Under the pieces are notes generated by a model that saw only the letters and a list, made by a program, of their open reading frames with translations, had not been told where the DNA came from and ran no database searches. Positions 1 through 11,195 of a stretch of 64,000 nucleotides of DNA are shown piece by piece. The position numbers were made by a program, and so were the translations under genes. The DNA lies in assembly GCF_009389715.1 (NCBI RefSeq), contig NW_024067848.1, positions 62,001-126,000 on the forward strand, written 5' to 3'. Origin of the DNA: Phoenix dactylifera. Lineage: Eukaryota; Streptophyta; Magnoliopsida; Arecales; Arecaceae. Within the stretch, counting starts at the first letter, position 1; the number at the start of each line of letters is the position of its first letter.

Positions 1-423
1 CGTGACAGCTCCCTGACAGTGACGGTAACCCATTAATTCGTCCAGTCACATCACAGGTAACCCTGCCACTCTCCCTATAAAAGGGGAGCTTCTCCCTCTA
101 AAAGGAGGAGGCCTCTTCCTCCCAAGGGAATTTTTTCGGACTTCTACATACAATCCCTCTCTCTTCTTCAAAGTTAAGCCCCCCTCTGACTTAAGCATCG
201 GAGGGCCGGCGCCGGGGAGCCCGGCCACCGGTTTTCTTGCAGGACTTGCACCCCTCCAGGAGGACACCACCCGCCGGCACGCCATCGACCACCGCTCCTA
301 CGGCGGACTTGCACCCCTCCAGAAGGACGCCACCAGCCGGCGCACCGCCACCCACCGTCCCTGCGGCGGAGCCCCTCCTTCCCCTGGCTTCGTGACGGCC
401 CCCGGGTCCAATTTCCAGCAACA
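1..423 (+). repeat. 5' LTR of element A (3' part only)
   Basis: Matches 4158-4580 base for base apart from about five substitutions. It contains a TATA-like CTATAAAAGGGG near 76-87, probably the element's promoter, and ends in CAACA directly before the primer-binding-site-like sequence. The start of the LTR lies outside the window. Confidence 0.9.
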
Positions 424-457
424 GTTGGCGCTAGAGGAAGGGACCGAGTTCGCTGCC

Positions 458-1930
458 ATGAAGCTAAGAAGCAAAGGGGCTTCCAACGCCTCCCGACGTC
501 CTCCACCAAGTCCAGAACGTTCCGTTCGGAACTCACCACCTCCGGCCGAGTCAGCTCCTTAAGTTCGACCGGAGCAGTTTCATAACCTGGTGCAACAGGT
601 GCAGGCCTTGGCTACCGTTGTCCAAGGCTTGCAACCTAGGGGCGCCCCGACGGTACCGCCCCCTCCGGCCCCAGTTCAACCGGAGCCTCCTAAAGCGGAC
701 TTCCCTTTCGAGGTCAAGACTCTCAAGTCCAGGCCTCCCTCTGGAGAGAACACCCAGCTAGAGGCCCTGGTGGCTGGCCCCAACCCTCAGAGGCCGAGTC
801 AGTTCCAGGGCAACTTGTACCAGAACGGACCGCTGCAGCGATCCCCCAGAATGATGAACTCGACAAGAAGGTCGAGGAGCTGGAGCGCCAGATCCAGGCA
901 CTCCATGGAAGGAAACCGGGACGTGATGGTGACTTTGAGTTCACCACAAAGTCCCCCTTCTCCCAGCAAATTGATGACGAACCAGTCCCGCCGCGGTTCA
1001 AGATGCCCCAGGTGGAGCCTTACAACGGCAGGGCCGACCCCCTTGACCACCTGAAAAGTTATCGGGTCTTAATGGCCCTACAAGGAGCCTCGGAGGCCAT
1101 GATGTGTAAAGCCTTTCCAGCAACGCTCCGAGGACCGGCCCGGCTTTGGTTCACCGGGCTGAAGCCGAGTACTGTCTCCTCCTTTGAGCAGCTCGGCAGG
1201 CAGTTTGCCAGTAATTTTGCCGCTAGCCAGCCCCAGCGGCGGACGTCGGACTCCCTCCTTGACATCAAACAAGAGGAGGGAGAGTCCTTCAAGGAGTACT
1301 TGGATCGGTTTACTGCCGCAACATGGGAAGTCCGGGAGCTGGACCAGTCAATCGCCATGTCGGCACTAAAGACTGGAGCCCGGTCTTACAGGTTCCTCTT
1401 CTCTATCGAGAAGAACTTCCCTGCGGACCTCACCGAAATGTTGACCCGAGCTCGCAAGTACGCCAAGGCTGAGGAAGCCATGGCCTCTCGGCGGGAGGAA
1501 GCCGAACGACCTGCCAAGATGCAGAAGAAGCACCAGGAGCACTCCCAACCAAGTAGCAGATTCCCCTGGCATGAGAAAGAGCCTCCTTGGCCCAAGAGCC
1601 TAGCTCGCCCGGGGTCTCCCCTCCAAAAATTTCAGACGTACACTCCTCTCACATCCACCCGAGCAGAAATCCTCATGGAGATTGAGGGTCGGGGCTACCT
1701 CCGACCACCATTGAGAATGCGTCCGACAGAGTCGCGGAAGCACTCGAAAAAGTACTGCCGCTTCCACCGAGATCGCGGCCATGATACGGAGGATTGCTAC
1801 GAGCTTCGTGATGAGATCGAGGCACTTGTCCGCCGAGGTCGGTTGAGTTATTTTGTCCGTGATCATGCCTACAGGAGAGAGCCCGAGGAACAAAATCCAG
1901 TGCCGCATAAGGAGCAGAATGACAACTGAC
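458..1930 (+). pseudogene. gag-like coding region of element A
   Basis: Retrotransposon Gag-like region. It is nearly the same protein as the gag of element C: the stretch around [15 protein letters not shown], the [20 protein letters not shown] block and the [14 protein letters not shown] block are shared. A zinc-knuckle-like CRFHRDRGHDTEDCYEL follows near the end. The region precedes a short non-coding stretch and a tandem repeat, with no pol domains behind it. It is broken as a gene (one or two interruptions). Confidence 0.8.
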
Positions 1931-2646
1931 CTCTCACGGGCATCATTAATACCATCAGAGGGCGGGCAACTAGAGGCACCAGAAGCTCCGAGCTCGGAAA
2001 AAAGAGCTTCCTCAAAGCATCCGTGCTCTGTGAAAGTCACATCTCCTTTTCTGATGAAGACCAAAAGGGTGTTGAGCCCTCTTTATGACGACGCTGTAGC
2101 TATTTCCCTCATCATTGCAAGGTTTTAAAAAAGGATTTTAGTACATCATGAAAGCTCGGCTGATACCTTATTTTGTATGCCTTCCAAAGGATGAGCGCTC
2201 CTCTGGCTAGATTCATAGGAGATTCTACCCCAAGAAAGTACTATGAAGCTAAATCCTTTCATGGTCCAGAAGGCTGCCGAGCTCAGAAGGCCGCCGAGCT
2301 CAGAAGGCCGAGCACCAAAGGCCGCCGAGCTCAGAAGGCTGCCAAGCTTCGAAGCCCGAGCTCAGAAGCCCGAATGCAGAACACCTCCCCCAGAAAATCG
2401 AGCCAAAGAAAGCTAGTGCCAAGCTAAGTCCTAAGGGACTTCGAAGCTCGGAAGCCATCAAAATATCTCCAAAAGGTACAGGACGCCACTTTGGCTTCAA
2501 ATAATTTCAATATTTTATCTATTTCCAGGTCAGAGAATCCAAAAAAACGACCAACGTCGCCCCGAATAGGGCGCACGATCGCCAACGGACGAAGTCCGTC
2601 TCCTGTATGCGTCTCCAATGATGCTCTAGCTAAGCTCGGGACACCG
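1931..2646 (+). other. Element A interior between gag and the decamer array
   Basis: No recognisable coding domain. Near 2270-2400 it has a short imperfect tandem of a GCCGAGCTCAGAAGG-like motif. The same motif family recurs in the element's 3' LTR at about 3650-3800. Confidence 0.5.
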
Positions 2647-3226
2647 ATTCGACGCCATTCGACGACATTCGACGCCATTCGACGACATTCGACGACATTC
2701 GACGACACTTCGACGCCATTCGACGACATTCGACGACATTCGACGACACTTCGACGCCATTCGACGACATTCGACGCCATTCGACGACATTCGATGACAC
2801 TTCGACGCCATTCGACGCCATTCGACGACATTCGACGCCATTCGACGCCATTCGACGACATTCGACGACATTCGACGCCATTCGACGACATTCGACGACA
2901 TTCGACGCCATTCGACGACATTCGACGACACTTGGACGCCATTCGACGACATTCGACGACATTCGACGCCATTCGACGACATTCGACGACACTTCGACGC
3001 CATTCGACGACATTCGACGCCACTTCGACGCCATTCGACGCCATTCGACGCCATTCGACGCCATTCGACGCCATTCGACGCCATTCGACGCCATTCGACG
3101 ACACTTCGACGCCATTCGACGACACTTCGACGCCATTCAACGACACTTCGACGCCATTCGACGACACTTCGACGCCATTCGACGACATTCAACGCCATTC
3201 GACGCCTTTCAACGCCATTCGACGCC
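2647..3226. repeat. Decamer minisatellite inside element A
   Basis: About 57 units of ATTCGACGCC or ATTCGACGAC, with interspersed 11-base ACTTCGACGCC variants. The unit has no stop codon in any of the six frames, so long open frames appear on both strands. They are an effect of composition, not evidence of a protein. The array lies in the 3' non-coding part of the element, where Tat/Ogre elements are known to carry tandem repeats. Confidence 0.95.
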
Positions 3227-3457
3227 TCCTATGACAACACGCCCCGATCTGAGTGGGGGCACCCTGCTGAGTTGACTACAAGCCAAAGATGGCCGCTGAG
3301 TCGACCTAAAGCACTATAACTCTAACTGCATGAAAGGTACATCCTGCTTGGCACGCACATCTCCATATATATTTGGCTATATTGCAGGATGATCGACGAC
3401 TGGACTACTTCCTTCGTCCGAGCCAAAAGGCAGCTCGAACTCGGAAGTCGGGGGTAG

Positions 3458-4580
3458 TGTTGGTGGAAAAATGGACCACCCCACAAATGCAGTTATAGCA
3501 CCCAAATCCGTCCGCTCTCGAGCTCATCCAAGTGATCGGGCTCTTCCGCCCTCAAGCTCATCAAGTGATCTGGCTCTTCCGCTCTCGAGCTCATCCAAGT
3601 GATCGAGCTCTTCCGCTCTCGAGCTCATCTAAGTGATCGAGCTCATAGGCCGAGCCGAGCACAAAAGGCTGCTAAGCACAGAAGGCCGAGCACAGAAGGC
3701 TGCCGAGCACAGAAGGCCGAGCACAGAAGGCCGAGACCAGAGAGCCGAGACCAGAGAGCCGAGGCCAGAAGGCCGAGACCAGAGAGCGCCGACCAGAAAG
3801 GCAACCCCGCCGAGCCCATGCCTTAGCCAAATATCCAATCTCCGCCTAACCCTCCAAAGGATCTGACAACTAAATATATGACTCCACTTCAATCTGCCAC
3901 CATTCCCAAGTCATTAAGGCACAAGATCTCCGCAGGCATTCGGCACACCCTATCATTAATGCATGAGACCCCCTCAGGCCTCCGATGCACTCAGTCATTT
4001 AATGAACACGGCTCAAGGCGATCTCCGGATCACTGAACCATCAAAGCGTATGGCTCTCCCTGACCGCCGGTTCACTCGGTAATAAATGCACTTACCATCC
4101 ACGGACCCCAAGTCTACCACGGCCGGCGGTCCAACCACCCCAACGGGTCCGATCAATCGTGACAGCTCCCTGACAGTGACGGTAACCCATTAATTCGCCC
4201 AGTCACATCACAGGTAACCCTGCCACTCTCCCTATAAAAGGGGAGCTTCTCCCTCTAAAAGGAGGAGGCCTCTTCCTCCCAAGGGAATTTTTTCGGACTT
4301 CTACATACAATCCCTCTCTCTTCTTCAAAGTTAAGCCCCCCTCTGACTTAAGCATCGGAGGGCCGGCGCCGGGGAGCCCGGCCACCGATTTTCTTGCAGG
4401 ACTTGCACCCCTCCAGGAGGACGCCACCCGCCGGCGCGCCATCGACCACCGCTCCTACGGCGGACTTGCACCCCTCCAGAAGGACGCCACCAGCCGGCAC
4501 ACCGCCACCCACCGTCCCTGCGGCGGAGCCCCTCCTTCCCCTGGCTTCGTGACGGCCCCCGGGTCCAATTTCCAGCAACA
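3458..4580 (+). repeat. 3' LTR of element A
   Basis: Begins TGTTGGTGG and ends CAACA (TG...CA). It is preceded by a purine-rich tract (GGAAGTCGGGGGTAG). Length is 1123 bp. The U3 part has four copies of a 34-bp unit (3512-3646) and then a run of GCACAGAAGGCCGA-like repeats (3650-3800). The R/U5 part (from about 4158) matches the window start. The bases after it, CAAGT (4581-4585), are the likely target-site duplication; its partner is off-window. Confidence 0.88.
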
Positions 4581-4838
4581 CAAGTAAATTTAATCATTCT
4601 CAATTGTTTGTTTGAATCTTGAATAAAACTATTTAATTTAAAGTTGCTAATTAACTTATTATCAATATCACTTGGGGGCTGAGTTTGATGCAGGTTTAAT
4701 TGAAATCCATTTTTGAGGATTTCAGGTTTTGGTTGGGAGGCTTATTTCTGACCACTAAGGCCTAATTTCAGGTATGTGTCAAGCCTACGCTGGGCTTGGC
4801 ATGAGTTGGACGAAAATCTACTTGGTTTCACTTGCATC

Positions 4839-5807
4839 TAAGGCTGCAAATGGGTCGGGTCGACCCGTGACCCGATCCGACCCGACCTGCGTAGACCCGA
4901 CCCGACCCGAATTTTAGGACCCGCGGGTCCGGGTCGGGTCCTAAAATTGGACCCGAATCATTTTCTGGATCGGGTCTGGGTTTACCAAACGGACCCGACC
5001 CGACCCGAATGGACCCGAAGAGAGAGAGAGAGAGAGGAAAAGCAAAAGAAAGTCTTTTCTTTTTCTTTTTCTTTTTCTTTTTTTTTTTGGCGTGGGTTGT
5101 GGTACTGTTGGTCAGTGTGGGAGGATAGCAAGTTAGCAACAAGCATAGGTTCACAGAATCCAAAGGAACGTCGGCCCGTCAGGATTCTCTCTCGATCTAT
5201 TACACTGTTGAGACCTCTGGTGTCTCGGTAGCTGCCTTTTTTTTTTCCTTCTGTTTTTTGGTTTTTGTTTCGTTTAACTTTTGAAGGGAGAAAGTGAGGG
5301 AACACTGCAACTGAATATGGGTCATGTGCCAGTTTTCTGTAATGGAATTGGATTTTGGAAGAAGGTCTGGGATTTTTTTTTGTCCTCGTGAGAGGGGAGC
5401 TGGGAGACACCGAGTTCCGTCCAATCGGTCATACAGATAAAAAATAGTGTGATATGAAATTTGTCTTGTAGACCGACTTAGTTAGTAAGTCATGGGTCAT
5501 CTGTTCTAACTGGAGCTTAATTGCAAGTCTTTCAAGTCATGGGTCACCCAGCACCTCATAATTATGATATGACCAAATTAGATTTGCCCAAATTTTTTTC
5601 CAAAAGCACAAAAAAATTAGGCCCAATCGGACCCGAACCCGACCCGAATCAGACCCGAATCCGACCCGAACCCGACTCGGACCCGACCCGACCCAACCCG
5701 ATCTTCAACCGGGTCGGGTCCGGGTCCAAAATTGGGACCCGAACAAAAAACCGGGTCGGATCGGGGTCACTTAGGACCCGACCCGACTCGACCCATTTGC
5801 ACCCCTA
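4839..5807. mobile_element. Non-autonomous hAT element (969 bp)
   Basis: The left end TAAGGCTGCAAATGGGTCGG and the right end, read inverted as TAGGGGTGCAAATGGGTCGA, form terminal inverted repeats. It is flanked by a perfect 8-bp target duplication CTTGCATC (4831-4838 and 5808-5815), which is diagnostic of hAT. Both subterminal regions carry arrays of GGGTC/GACCC motifs, likely transposase binding sites by analogy with the superfamily. The interior has a TC-rich tract (about 5050-5090) and no transposase, so it depends on an autonomous relative. Confidence 0.9.
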
Positions 5808-5815
5808 CTTGCATC

Positions 5816-6523
5816 ATAGCCCTTGGAGTGCAAAGTTTGTGAGCCATACAAAACAGGGGTCATGCACATTTAGGTAGAGGTCGCCATATTGCTTCCTTTT
5901 TTATCAAACTCTTTCCTTGGGACGCTGCAACACTTCATTTTGTTTTATTAGGGTTGTCAAAGACTGCAGGACTCTCGCCTGTTCAATTGAATTATGCTTT
6001 GATCGAACCCTCTTCGGCATAAGAAAGCAGCAATCATAGATATAGATTTTTTTTAAATTTTGCAGCAAATTCACCTCGGCATGTTCGTACGCAAGTTTTG
6101 AGTTGGCTCCATATGTGATTTTAGGCTATCATTCTACCTGACACACATAACTCCATTTCCCGGCGAATTATACATTCTAAGCAAGTGCAAATCCGACGAT
6201 GGGTGTGTTTCATCAGAAGTGATTACATTAGTTCAAAGAACACGCAGACATGGATATATAATATAAGATCATGAGATGCACGCAGGCATGCCGGAGAGGA
6301 GGCCGAGCACTAACTAATTAAAATACCTAATGGTGTTTTAATTAATGGAATCTACAAACAACCAAAGGAAAATAAAACTGCAGGAAAATCCACTTATATA
6401 TGCTTATTAATGACTTCCAATTTCTAAAAAGAAAACCATTAAACGAATAAAAAAAATTACACCACTAGCTTGAAAGCTATACATAAAATAGTTGCAACAT
6501 AAATCTCCTTTAATCGTCTACTT
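5816..6523. other. Intergenic stretch downstream of the first EXORDIUM-like gene
   Basis: AT-rich DNA holding the 3' end of the minus-strand gene that follows. I see no coding domain and no repeat with clear ends. The 250 bases between element A and the hAT are also without recognisable features. Confidence 0.5.
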
Positions 6524-7459
6524 CTAGACCAAGGTGGAGCAGGAGGACGTTGACGGTTCAAACAAGGCCGGGACTAGATATTTCCTCCCGCGGGCCCCAT
6601 TCGCGTTGTAACTCGCCCCCGTGGCAGGGTCCACCAACAAATCCCCGGGATATCCCGGATACGCCCCCTTGGCATAAACCCCAGGACACGCTGTCGCCGC
6701 CTCCAACGGCGCTTCCTTCGGCCCCTGGTAGAATCCGTCGCCGAACGGATTGGTCACCGTCCCGGCCATCATGCTCGCCAGATTCAACACCATGCCGTCA
6801 ATCCCGACGTCGCCGTTAGGCGCCACTAATGGCGGGGTCTGTGGCCCGGAGACCGGCTGATGGAAGGGCCAGGCACACTGACCCGGGCACTGGGTCGTCG
6901 GGTTGCCGACCCAGATGTAGGTCGAGCCGGCCTTCCGGTCCGAACCGTGGAGCCCGCACCGGCTCATGCAGAACCCCTCGACCGTCACGTCCTCGGCCGT
7001 TAAAACCAGCACGATCCCGCTCTTCTTCGGGCCAGCCTTAGCCGCCAGCTCGGAGATTTGGTCTCTCGTAAGGGACTTGCTCAAAGAGCACATCTCGTCC
7101 GAGACTTGGCCAGCCAAAAGGATTTGGGTCTTCTTTGGGCTCTTGGTTCCAGCCTTGCTCAAATAGACCTCATCTATGGTGTTCCACCACTGAGATACAG
7201 AAGGACCTGATAGCTTTTGGTGGGGTTGGGGGGTGAGGGAGAGGAGGAAGTCGGAGATGATGGACTTTTGGGATGGGGTGAACTTGCCATACCAGAGGAT
7301 GGTGATGGGGACGTCACCTTGGAGCACTGCTCCATTGTGGTATTCGAGTGGTGCTGGTTGGACCAAGGTGGCTAGCCTTCTGGATCCCATGCACACTTGG
7401 CCTAAGCTCACAACTACTAGTACTAGAACGGTAGTTCTAGCTACCTGAAATGAAGCCAT
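6524..7459 (-). CDS. EXORDIUM-like protein (PHI-1 family), type 1, left copy
   Basis: Intronless gene for a 311-residue secreted protein of the phosphate-induced protein 1 (PHI-1)/EXORDIUM family. Known members are apoplastic and promote cell expansion, in Arabidopsis in response to brassinosteroid. The start is the Met of MASFQVAR, because it aligns with the start of the right-hand type 1 copy (also 311 aa); an in-frame Met 11 codons upstream is less likely. A hydrophobic signal peptide ends near residue 25 (QVCMG). The family blocks follow: [68 protein letters not shown] and the C-terminal SCSTLV. It differs from its copy at about 10% of residues, including Ser for Tyr in HQPV(Y)GPQ. It is head-to-head with the type 2 gene at 10103. 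The 3' half is very GC-rich. Confidence 0.95.
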   Translation of the reverse strand: MASFQVARTTVLVLVVVSLGQVCMGSRRLATLVQPAPLEYHNGAVLQGDVPITILWYGKFTPSQKSIISDFLLSLTPQPHQKLSGPSVSQWWNTIDEVYLSKAGTKSPKKTQILLAGQVSDEMCSLSKSLTRDQISELAAKAGPKKSGIVLVLTAEDVTVEGFCMSRCGLHGSDRKAGSTYIWVGNPTTQCPGQCAWPFHQPVSGPQTPPLVAPNGDVGIDGMVLNLASMMAGTVTNPFGDGFYQGPKEAPLEAATACPGVYAKGAYPGYPGDLLVDPATGASYNANGARGRKYLVPALFEPSTSSCSTLV

Positions 7460-7551
7460 TTGGGAAGAAAGAAAAAAGCTCAGAGGTAGCACGAGAAGGA
7501 AAGAGAAAGTCGGGTGATGGTGGTTGGTTGGAGTGGGCTAAGGGAATGGGG

Positions 7552-7559
7552 TATATATA
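7552..7559 (-). promoter_or_regulatory. TATA box of the left type 1 EXORDIUM-like gene
   Basis: TATATATA about 95 bases upstream of the chosen ATG on the minus strand. This leaves a short 5' leader of about 60 bases and supports the downstream Met as the true start. Confidence 0.7.
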
Positions 7560-9982
7560 GGGAGGGGAAGGGATGAAGGACTCCATTAGGAGAGTTTCGT
7601 TGCTGTTTCCTGCTATTATTGAGTTGAGGACACTTGGCATAGCTCTACCTCTACTTTCGCCTATATAGTCTGCAAGCTGATCTCTAAAATTTGTAAACTA
7701 TTCAATGAAGTCAATGGGGGCATGGATGAGGAGGCCGAGCACGTAGATTCCGCCGCCGATTTATGGTTTGGGAACTGGACTGCATGTGGTGGTGGAAAGT
7801 TCTTAAGATCGGAATGCATTAGCTTTGGGCGGGCTGTAAGTAGACGTTTGTAAATTACTTCTTAATAAACCGTGTGGTCCATGGTGATGGGAGTGCTGGG
7901 TTGGAGCCATCCATGGATAATGGTGACACGCAAGGGTATCTAAGATAATGATCCCTTCGCCATGGTATGATGAAAGCTGCTGGCCAAGCTTGTATGCTAT
8001 AAAAGCCATACGTGCAGCATCTTGTCTCAAGGAAAATTTGTGACATCTAAGATGACTGGAAGCAAACATGATGTGATCCGTTCTCCCCATGCCAATCACT
8101 AGCTACCTTGCACTCCGACAGATATAATTGTGAGGAGGGCAGAAGGGAAAAAAAAATGTAGATATTTACAGCATAATTATTCACAATTAGATTATGTTTG
8201 GATGCAAAGCTTAACTATCATTGGATGAAAAAGGTGGCATGTCTAATTAACAAAGAAATTGCCAGATTGAGAGGAGCCACCACATTCGTCATTTTTATTG
8301 AAATATATAATTATTCCATAATATTAGATACACTAAGCCCTCTACAGTTGTATGCTATAAGCCAACTCGAGAAACGCATGGTCAAAGTGTACGTATTTGG
8401 TTCGGAAATTTAAAAAAAAACTATAATAGGAACAGTCATTTTTATAGAAATAGTTACTTCATATATGATGTATGTTTCTCGTCATTCTGTAACTTCTGAA
8501 ATAACTTGCTACTCATGAGAATGTTTTTGTTCCTTAGAAAAAGAAAACAACCACAAAGGAGGATTTATTTGATCAAATAATGAACTCTTTCTTTCTGATG
8601 CCTGTTTCTTAAATGCTACCTGGCGGTCGTAACACTTATTCGTTTAAAAAAGCGCTGTCTAAGAATTGTTTGATGGGTAAGAGACCAGCTTCGAACATAA
8701 TGGCGTGCTTAAGTGTACACATAACTCATTTAGAGCTCATTGATACCAATTCTTTGTTTCGCCATGTTTCTGGTTTTCACCACAAGTCCACCTCCCATGA
8801 GATCAGCATCTCTTCTAGCAAGCAAAGCAGCCAGTAACGTAAATAAAACCCATCTCATTTGTTTCTCCCGAAACAAGCAAAACTCTTCTCAAACAACACT
8901 GTTTGATGGGTCCACAAGCGAGTTAATGCACGGAGATAAGAACTACACTTAATAATGTCAACAGGGTCGCGTTTGGTCGGTTCAGGGGAGCCCGGACAAC
9001 ACTAAAACTCTGCAAAAACTACGCTCGGTAACGCATTTAATTGATTTGTTTTCTTCTTTGGAAATCGTATACCGAGGCTGAAAGAGAGAGAAAGTAATAA
9101 GACGTGTAGGGAGAGCTGGCTACAGTTGTCACGTGCGGGCCTGCAGCTGTCTGAAGATTCCCATCACGAGTTGGCCATGACACGGAGAGGCTGGCAGCCC
9201 ACAGCTTTGCCTTACCACATTACCTGAAACACAAGTCTCTCTTGCGCCATTGATGCATGATATGATCTAATAAGATAATTAATTAACTTTTCCACTAAGT
9301 TTGATGGAGGAGTGCAATTCCTATCAGACTTCATACGTGCATAAAAAAGCCAACAAAGCCGTCGATTGGATAGCTTTTCATGCGGCCCTGATAGTTTCGT
9401 CTAGATAGACAGTGAAACTGTGTCAAAGCCATTATATAGTTTTTTTATTTTTTGATTTTATTGGTTGTATTTATATTTGTAGTATATGAGCTGCCCTTGT
9501 GCCAGAAGAAAAAGAAGGAGAAGAAGGAGAATTATTTTAACTAATAAGAAGGAGGAGGAGGGGGAGGAGGGAAAAAAAAAAAGAAAAAAAAAAGAAAAAA
9601 AAAAAGGAAAAAGAAGGGAGGTGGCTTGGTCCACAAGCCAACAGCCACCGCTCTAGAGAAGCGTGGCTACCCTTTGGCACAGTCACCCTTGGATTTCCAA
9701 AGCTTACCACTAAACCATCAAATGACGAAAATAACCTTGTCTTTCCGACTTTTGGTCCACAGGTTGCGAGGCTATTGTGGTCACAAACAGGACACGCAAT
9801 CTCAGTTGTCTCCCCGTAATAGCTCGCCGACCATTGGGGCGCGTCAAAGCGGTCCGGTAACCGCCCCCCGATATCATCGCCTCTTTTTGCTCCCCCTGGA
9901 CGCTTCCGGGCACCTTCCCATTTCCGCGATATTTAAAATGAAACCATCGAGTACTCCTCCACTAGAGCCATCTGAAGAGCAC
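7560..9982. promoter_or_regulatory. Divergent intergenic region between the two left-hand EXORDIUM-like genes
   Basis: About 2.4 kb shared by two head-to-head genes. It contains a perfect G-box CACGTG at 9130-9135 that continues as CACGTGCG, so it overlaps a CGTGCG brassinosteroid-response-like core. A long polypurine tract lies at 9506-9621. The rest is AT-rich with no recognisable gene. Confidence 0.5.
9506..9621 (+). repeat. Polypurine tract
   Basis: About 115 bases of almost only A and G (GAAGGAG, GGAGGAGG, then A-runs split by single G), broken by a short TTATTTTAACTAAT. It lies about 360 bases upstream of the TATA box of the gene at 10103. Confidence 0.85.
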
Positions 9983-9990
9983 TATATAAA
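9983..9990 (+). promoter_or_regulatory. TATA box of the left type 2 EXORDIUM-like gene
   Basis: TATATAAA 113 bases upstream of the ATG at 10103, an ordinary core-promoter distance. Confidence 0.75.
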
Positions 9991-10102
9991 CGCCACCGCT
10001 CTCCCCAAATAGCTCACACAACGCCACTCTCGATCCCAATTTCTGATGCAATAGCCACCATCCTTCTTTCCTTCAAAAGTTTGTAGCCCATCCCGTCTAC
10101 TA

Positions 10103-11047
10103 ATGGCTTCTTCTAGTATTAGCCCTTGTTTCCTTTGTATCCTGGTAGCGGTGGCCTCTCTTCTGGCCCAGTGCTCCTATGGTGCTAGAAAGCTCAATGC
10201 CTTGGTGGAGGAACAATCTCCAGTCTTGACCTACCACAAGGGGACTCTCCTCACCGGCCCTGTATCGGTGAACCTCATCTGGTACGGTAAGTTCACCGCC
10301 TCCCAGCGAGCCATCATCTCCGACTTCCTCACCTCACTCTCCACAAAGGGCGGCGACCAGAAGCAGCCGGAGCCGTCGGTGTCCGCCTGGTGGAAGACCA
10401 CCGAGAAGTACTACGCCCAGTCGAAGACCAAGTTCCCTACGCTCATGGTCGGTGAGCAGATCCTCGACGATTCCTGCTCCCTCGGCAAGTCGCTCACCGA
10501 CGCCGACATCGCCAAGCTGGCGGGCCGCGGGGCTCCGAAGCACGCCGTCAATGTCGTCTTAACGACGGATGACGTCGCGGTCGAGGGGTTCTGCATGAGC
10601 CGGTGCGGGACCCACGGGTCCTCGCCCCGGTCTAAGTCCGGCCGGTTCGCTTACATCTGGGTCGGCAACTCGGCGACGCAGTGCCCGGGTCAGTGCGCGT
10701 GGCCCTTCCACCAGCCGGTCTACGGGCCCCAGACCCCGCCGTTGGTGGCGCCTAACGGCGACGTCGGGATCGACGGCATGGTGATGAACCTGGCGAGCAT
10801 GATGGCCGGGACGGTGACCAATCCGTTCGGTGACGGATTCTTCCAGGGGCCGAAGGAAGCGCCGTTGGAGGCGGCGACGGCGTGCCCGGGGGTTTATGCC
10901 AAGGGGGCGTATCCGGGATATCCCGGGGATTTGTTGGTGGACCCCAGGACAGGGGCGAGCTACAACGCGAATGGAGCCCATGGGAGGACTTATCTGGTCC
11001 CGTCTTTGTTCGACCCCTCAACCTCCGCCTGCTCCACCTTGGTTTGA
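10103..11047 (+). CDS. EXORDIUM-like protein (PHI-1 family), type 2, left copy
   Basis: Intronless gene for a 314-residue secreted PHI-1/EXORDIUM-family protein, the usual family length. The signal peptide spans about residues 1-27 (ending QCSYG). The family region then runs to the C terminus: [21 protein letters not shown]-like block, [63 protein letters not shown] and ACSTLV. It differs from the type 1 copies across the N-terminal half but is almost the same in the C-terminal half, even at third codon positions. It is about 90% identical by eye to the inverted copy at 22181-23125. The likely role is apoplastic, growth-related and possibly hormone-responsive, as for the family. Its exact function is not known from sequence. 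Confidence 0.96.
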   Translation: MASSSISPCFLCILVAVASLLAQCSYGARKLNALVEEQSPVLTYHKGTLLTGPVSVNLIWYGKFTASQRAIISDFLTSLSTKGGDQKQPEPSVSAWWKTTEKYYAQSKTKFPTLMVGEQILDDSCSLGKSLTDADIAKLAGRGAPKHAVNVVLTTDDVAVEGFCMSRCGTHGSSPRSKSGRFAYIWVGNSATQCPGQCAWPFHQPVYGPQTPPLVAPNGDVGIDGMVMNLASMMAGTVTNPFGDGFFQGPKEAPLEAATACPGVYAKGAYPGYPGDLLVDPRTGASYNANGAHGRTYLVPSLFDPSTSACSTLV

Positions 11048-11157
11048 CGGTACATGATGCGCTGTGCGATAACGAAGTTTCCACGAATACGTAGATGGAC
11101 GTGTATATATATATGCATGTATTTATACATAATGAAGTTTTATAACCTTTTTTTCTC

Positions 11158-11195
<38 letters not shown>

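Larger units (their letters stand above)
1..4580 (+). mobile_element. LTR element A: Ty3/Gypsy, Tat lineage, gag-only, left end outside window
   Basis: Fossil LTR retrotransposon. The window opens inside its 5' LTR (1-423). A primer-binding-site-like sequence (GTTGGCGCTAGAGG) follows, then a gag-like coding region (about 458-1930), a non-coding stretch with a long decamer array (2647-3226), a purine-rich tract and the 3' LTR (3458-4580). I find no protease, reverse transcriptase or integrase, so it looks non-autonomous and broken. The two LTR stretches that can be compared (1-423 against 4158-4580) align without gaps and differ at about 5 of 423 bases by eye, roughly 1.2%, so it is young, probably under about 1 My at usual grass rates. 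It is assigned to the Tat lineage because its gag matches that of element C, which has the lineage's second RNase H. Confidence 0.85.

Noticed and set aside
2647-3226. Possible CRISPR-like or regulatory repeat array
   Set aside because: Units are contiguous without unique spacers and lie in a plant retrotransposon. This is a minisatellite.
2424-3234. Long open frames on both strands (190-250 codons) rich in NGVEWRRM or RRHSTTFD repeats
   Set aside because: They are produced by a stop-free 10-bp tandem unit. All frames are open and no domain is present.
4828-5424. Minus-strand open frames inside the first hAT as genes
   Set aside because: They consist of translated GGGTC arrays and a TC-rich tract. 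No transposase or host domain.
10559-10981. Arg/His-rich minus-strand open frame across the left type 2 EXORDIUM-like gene, and similar frames in its paralogues
   Set aside because: GC-rich third positions open the opposite strand. These are shadows of the real coding frame.
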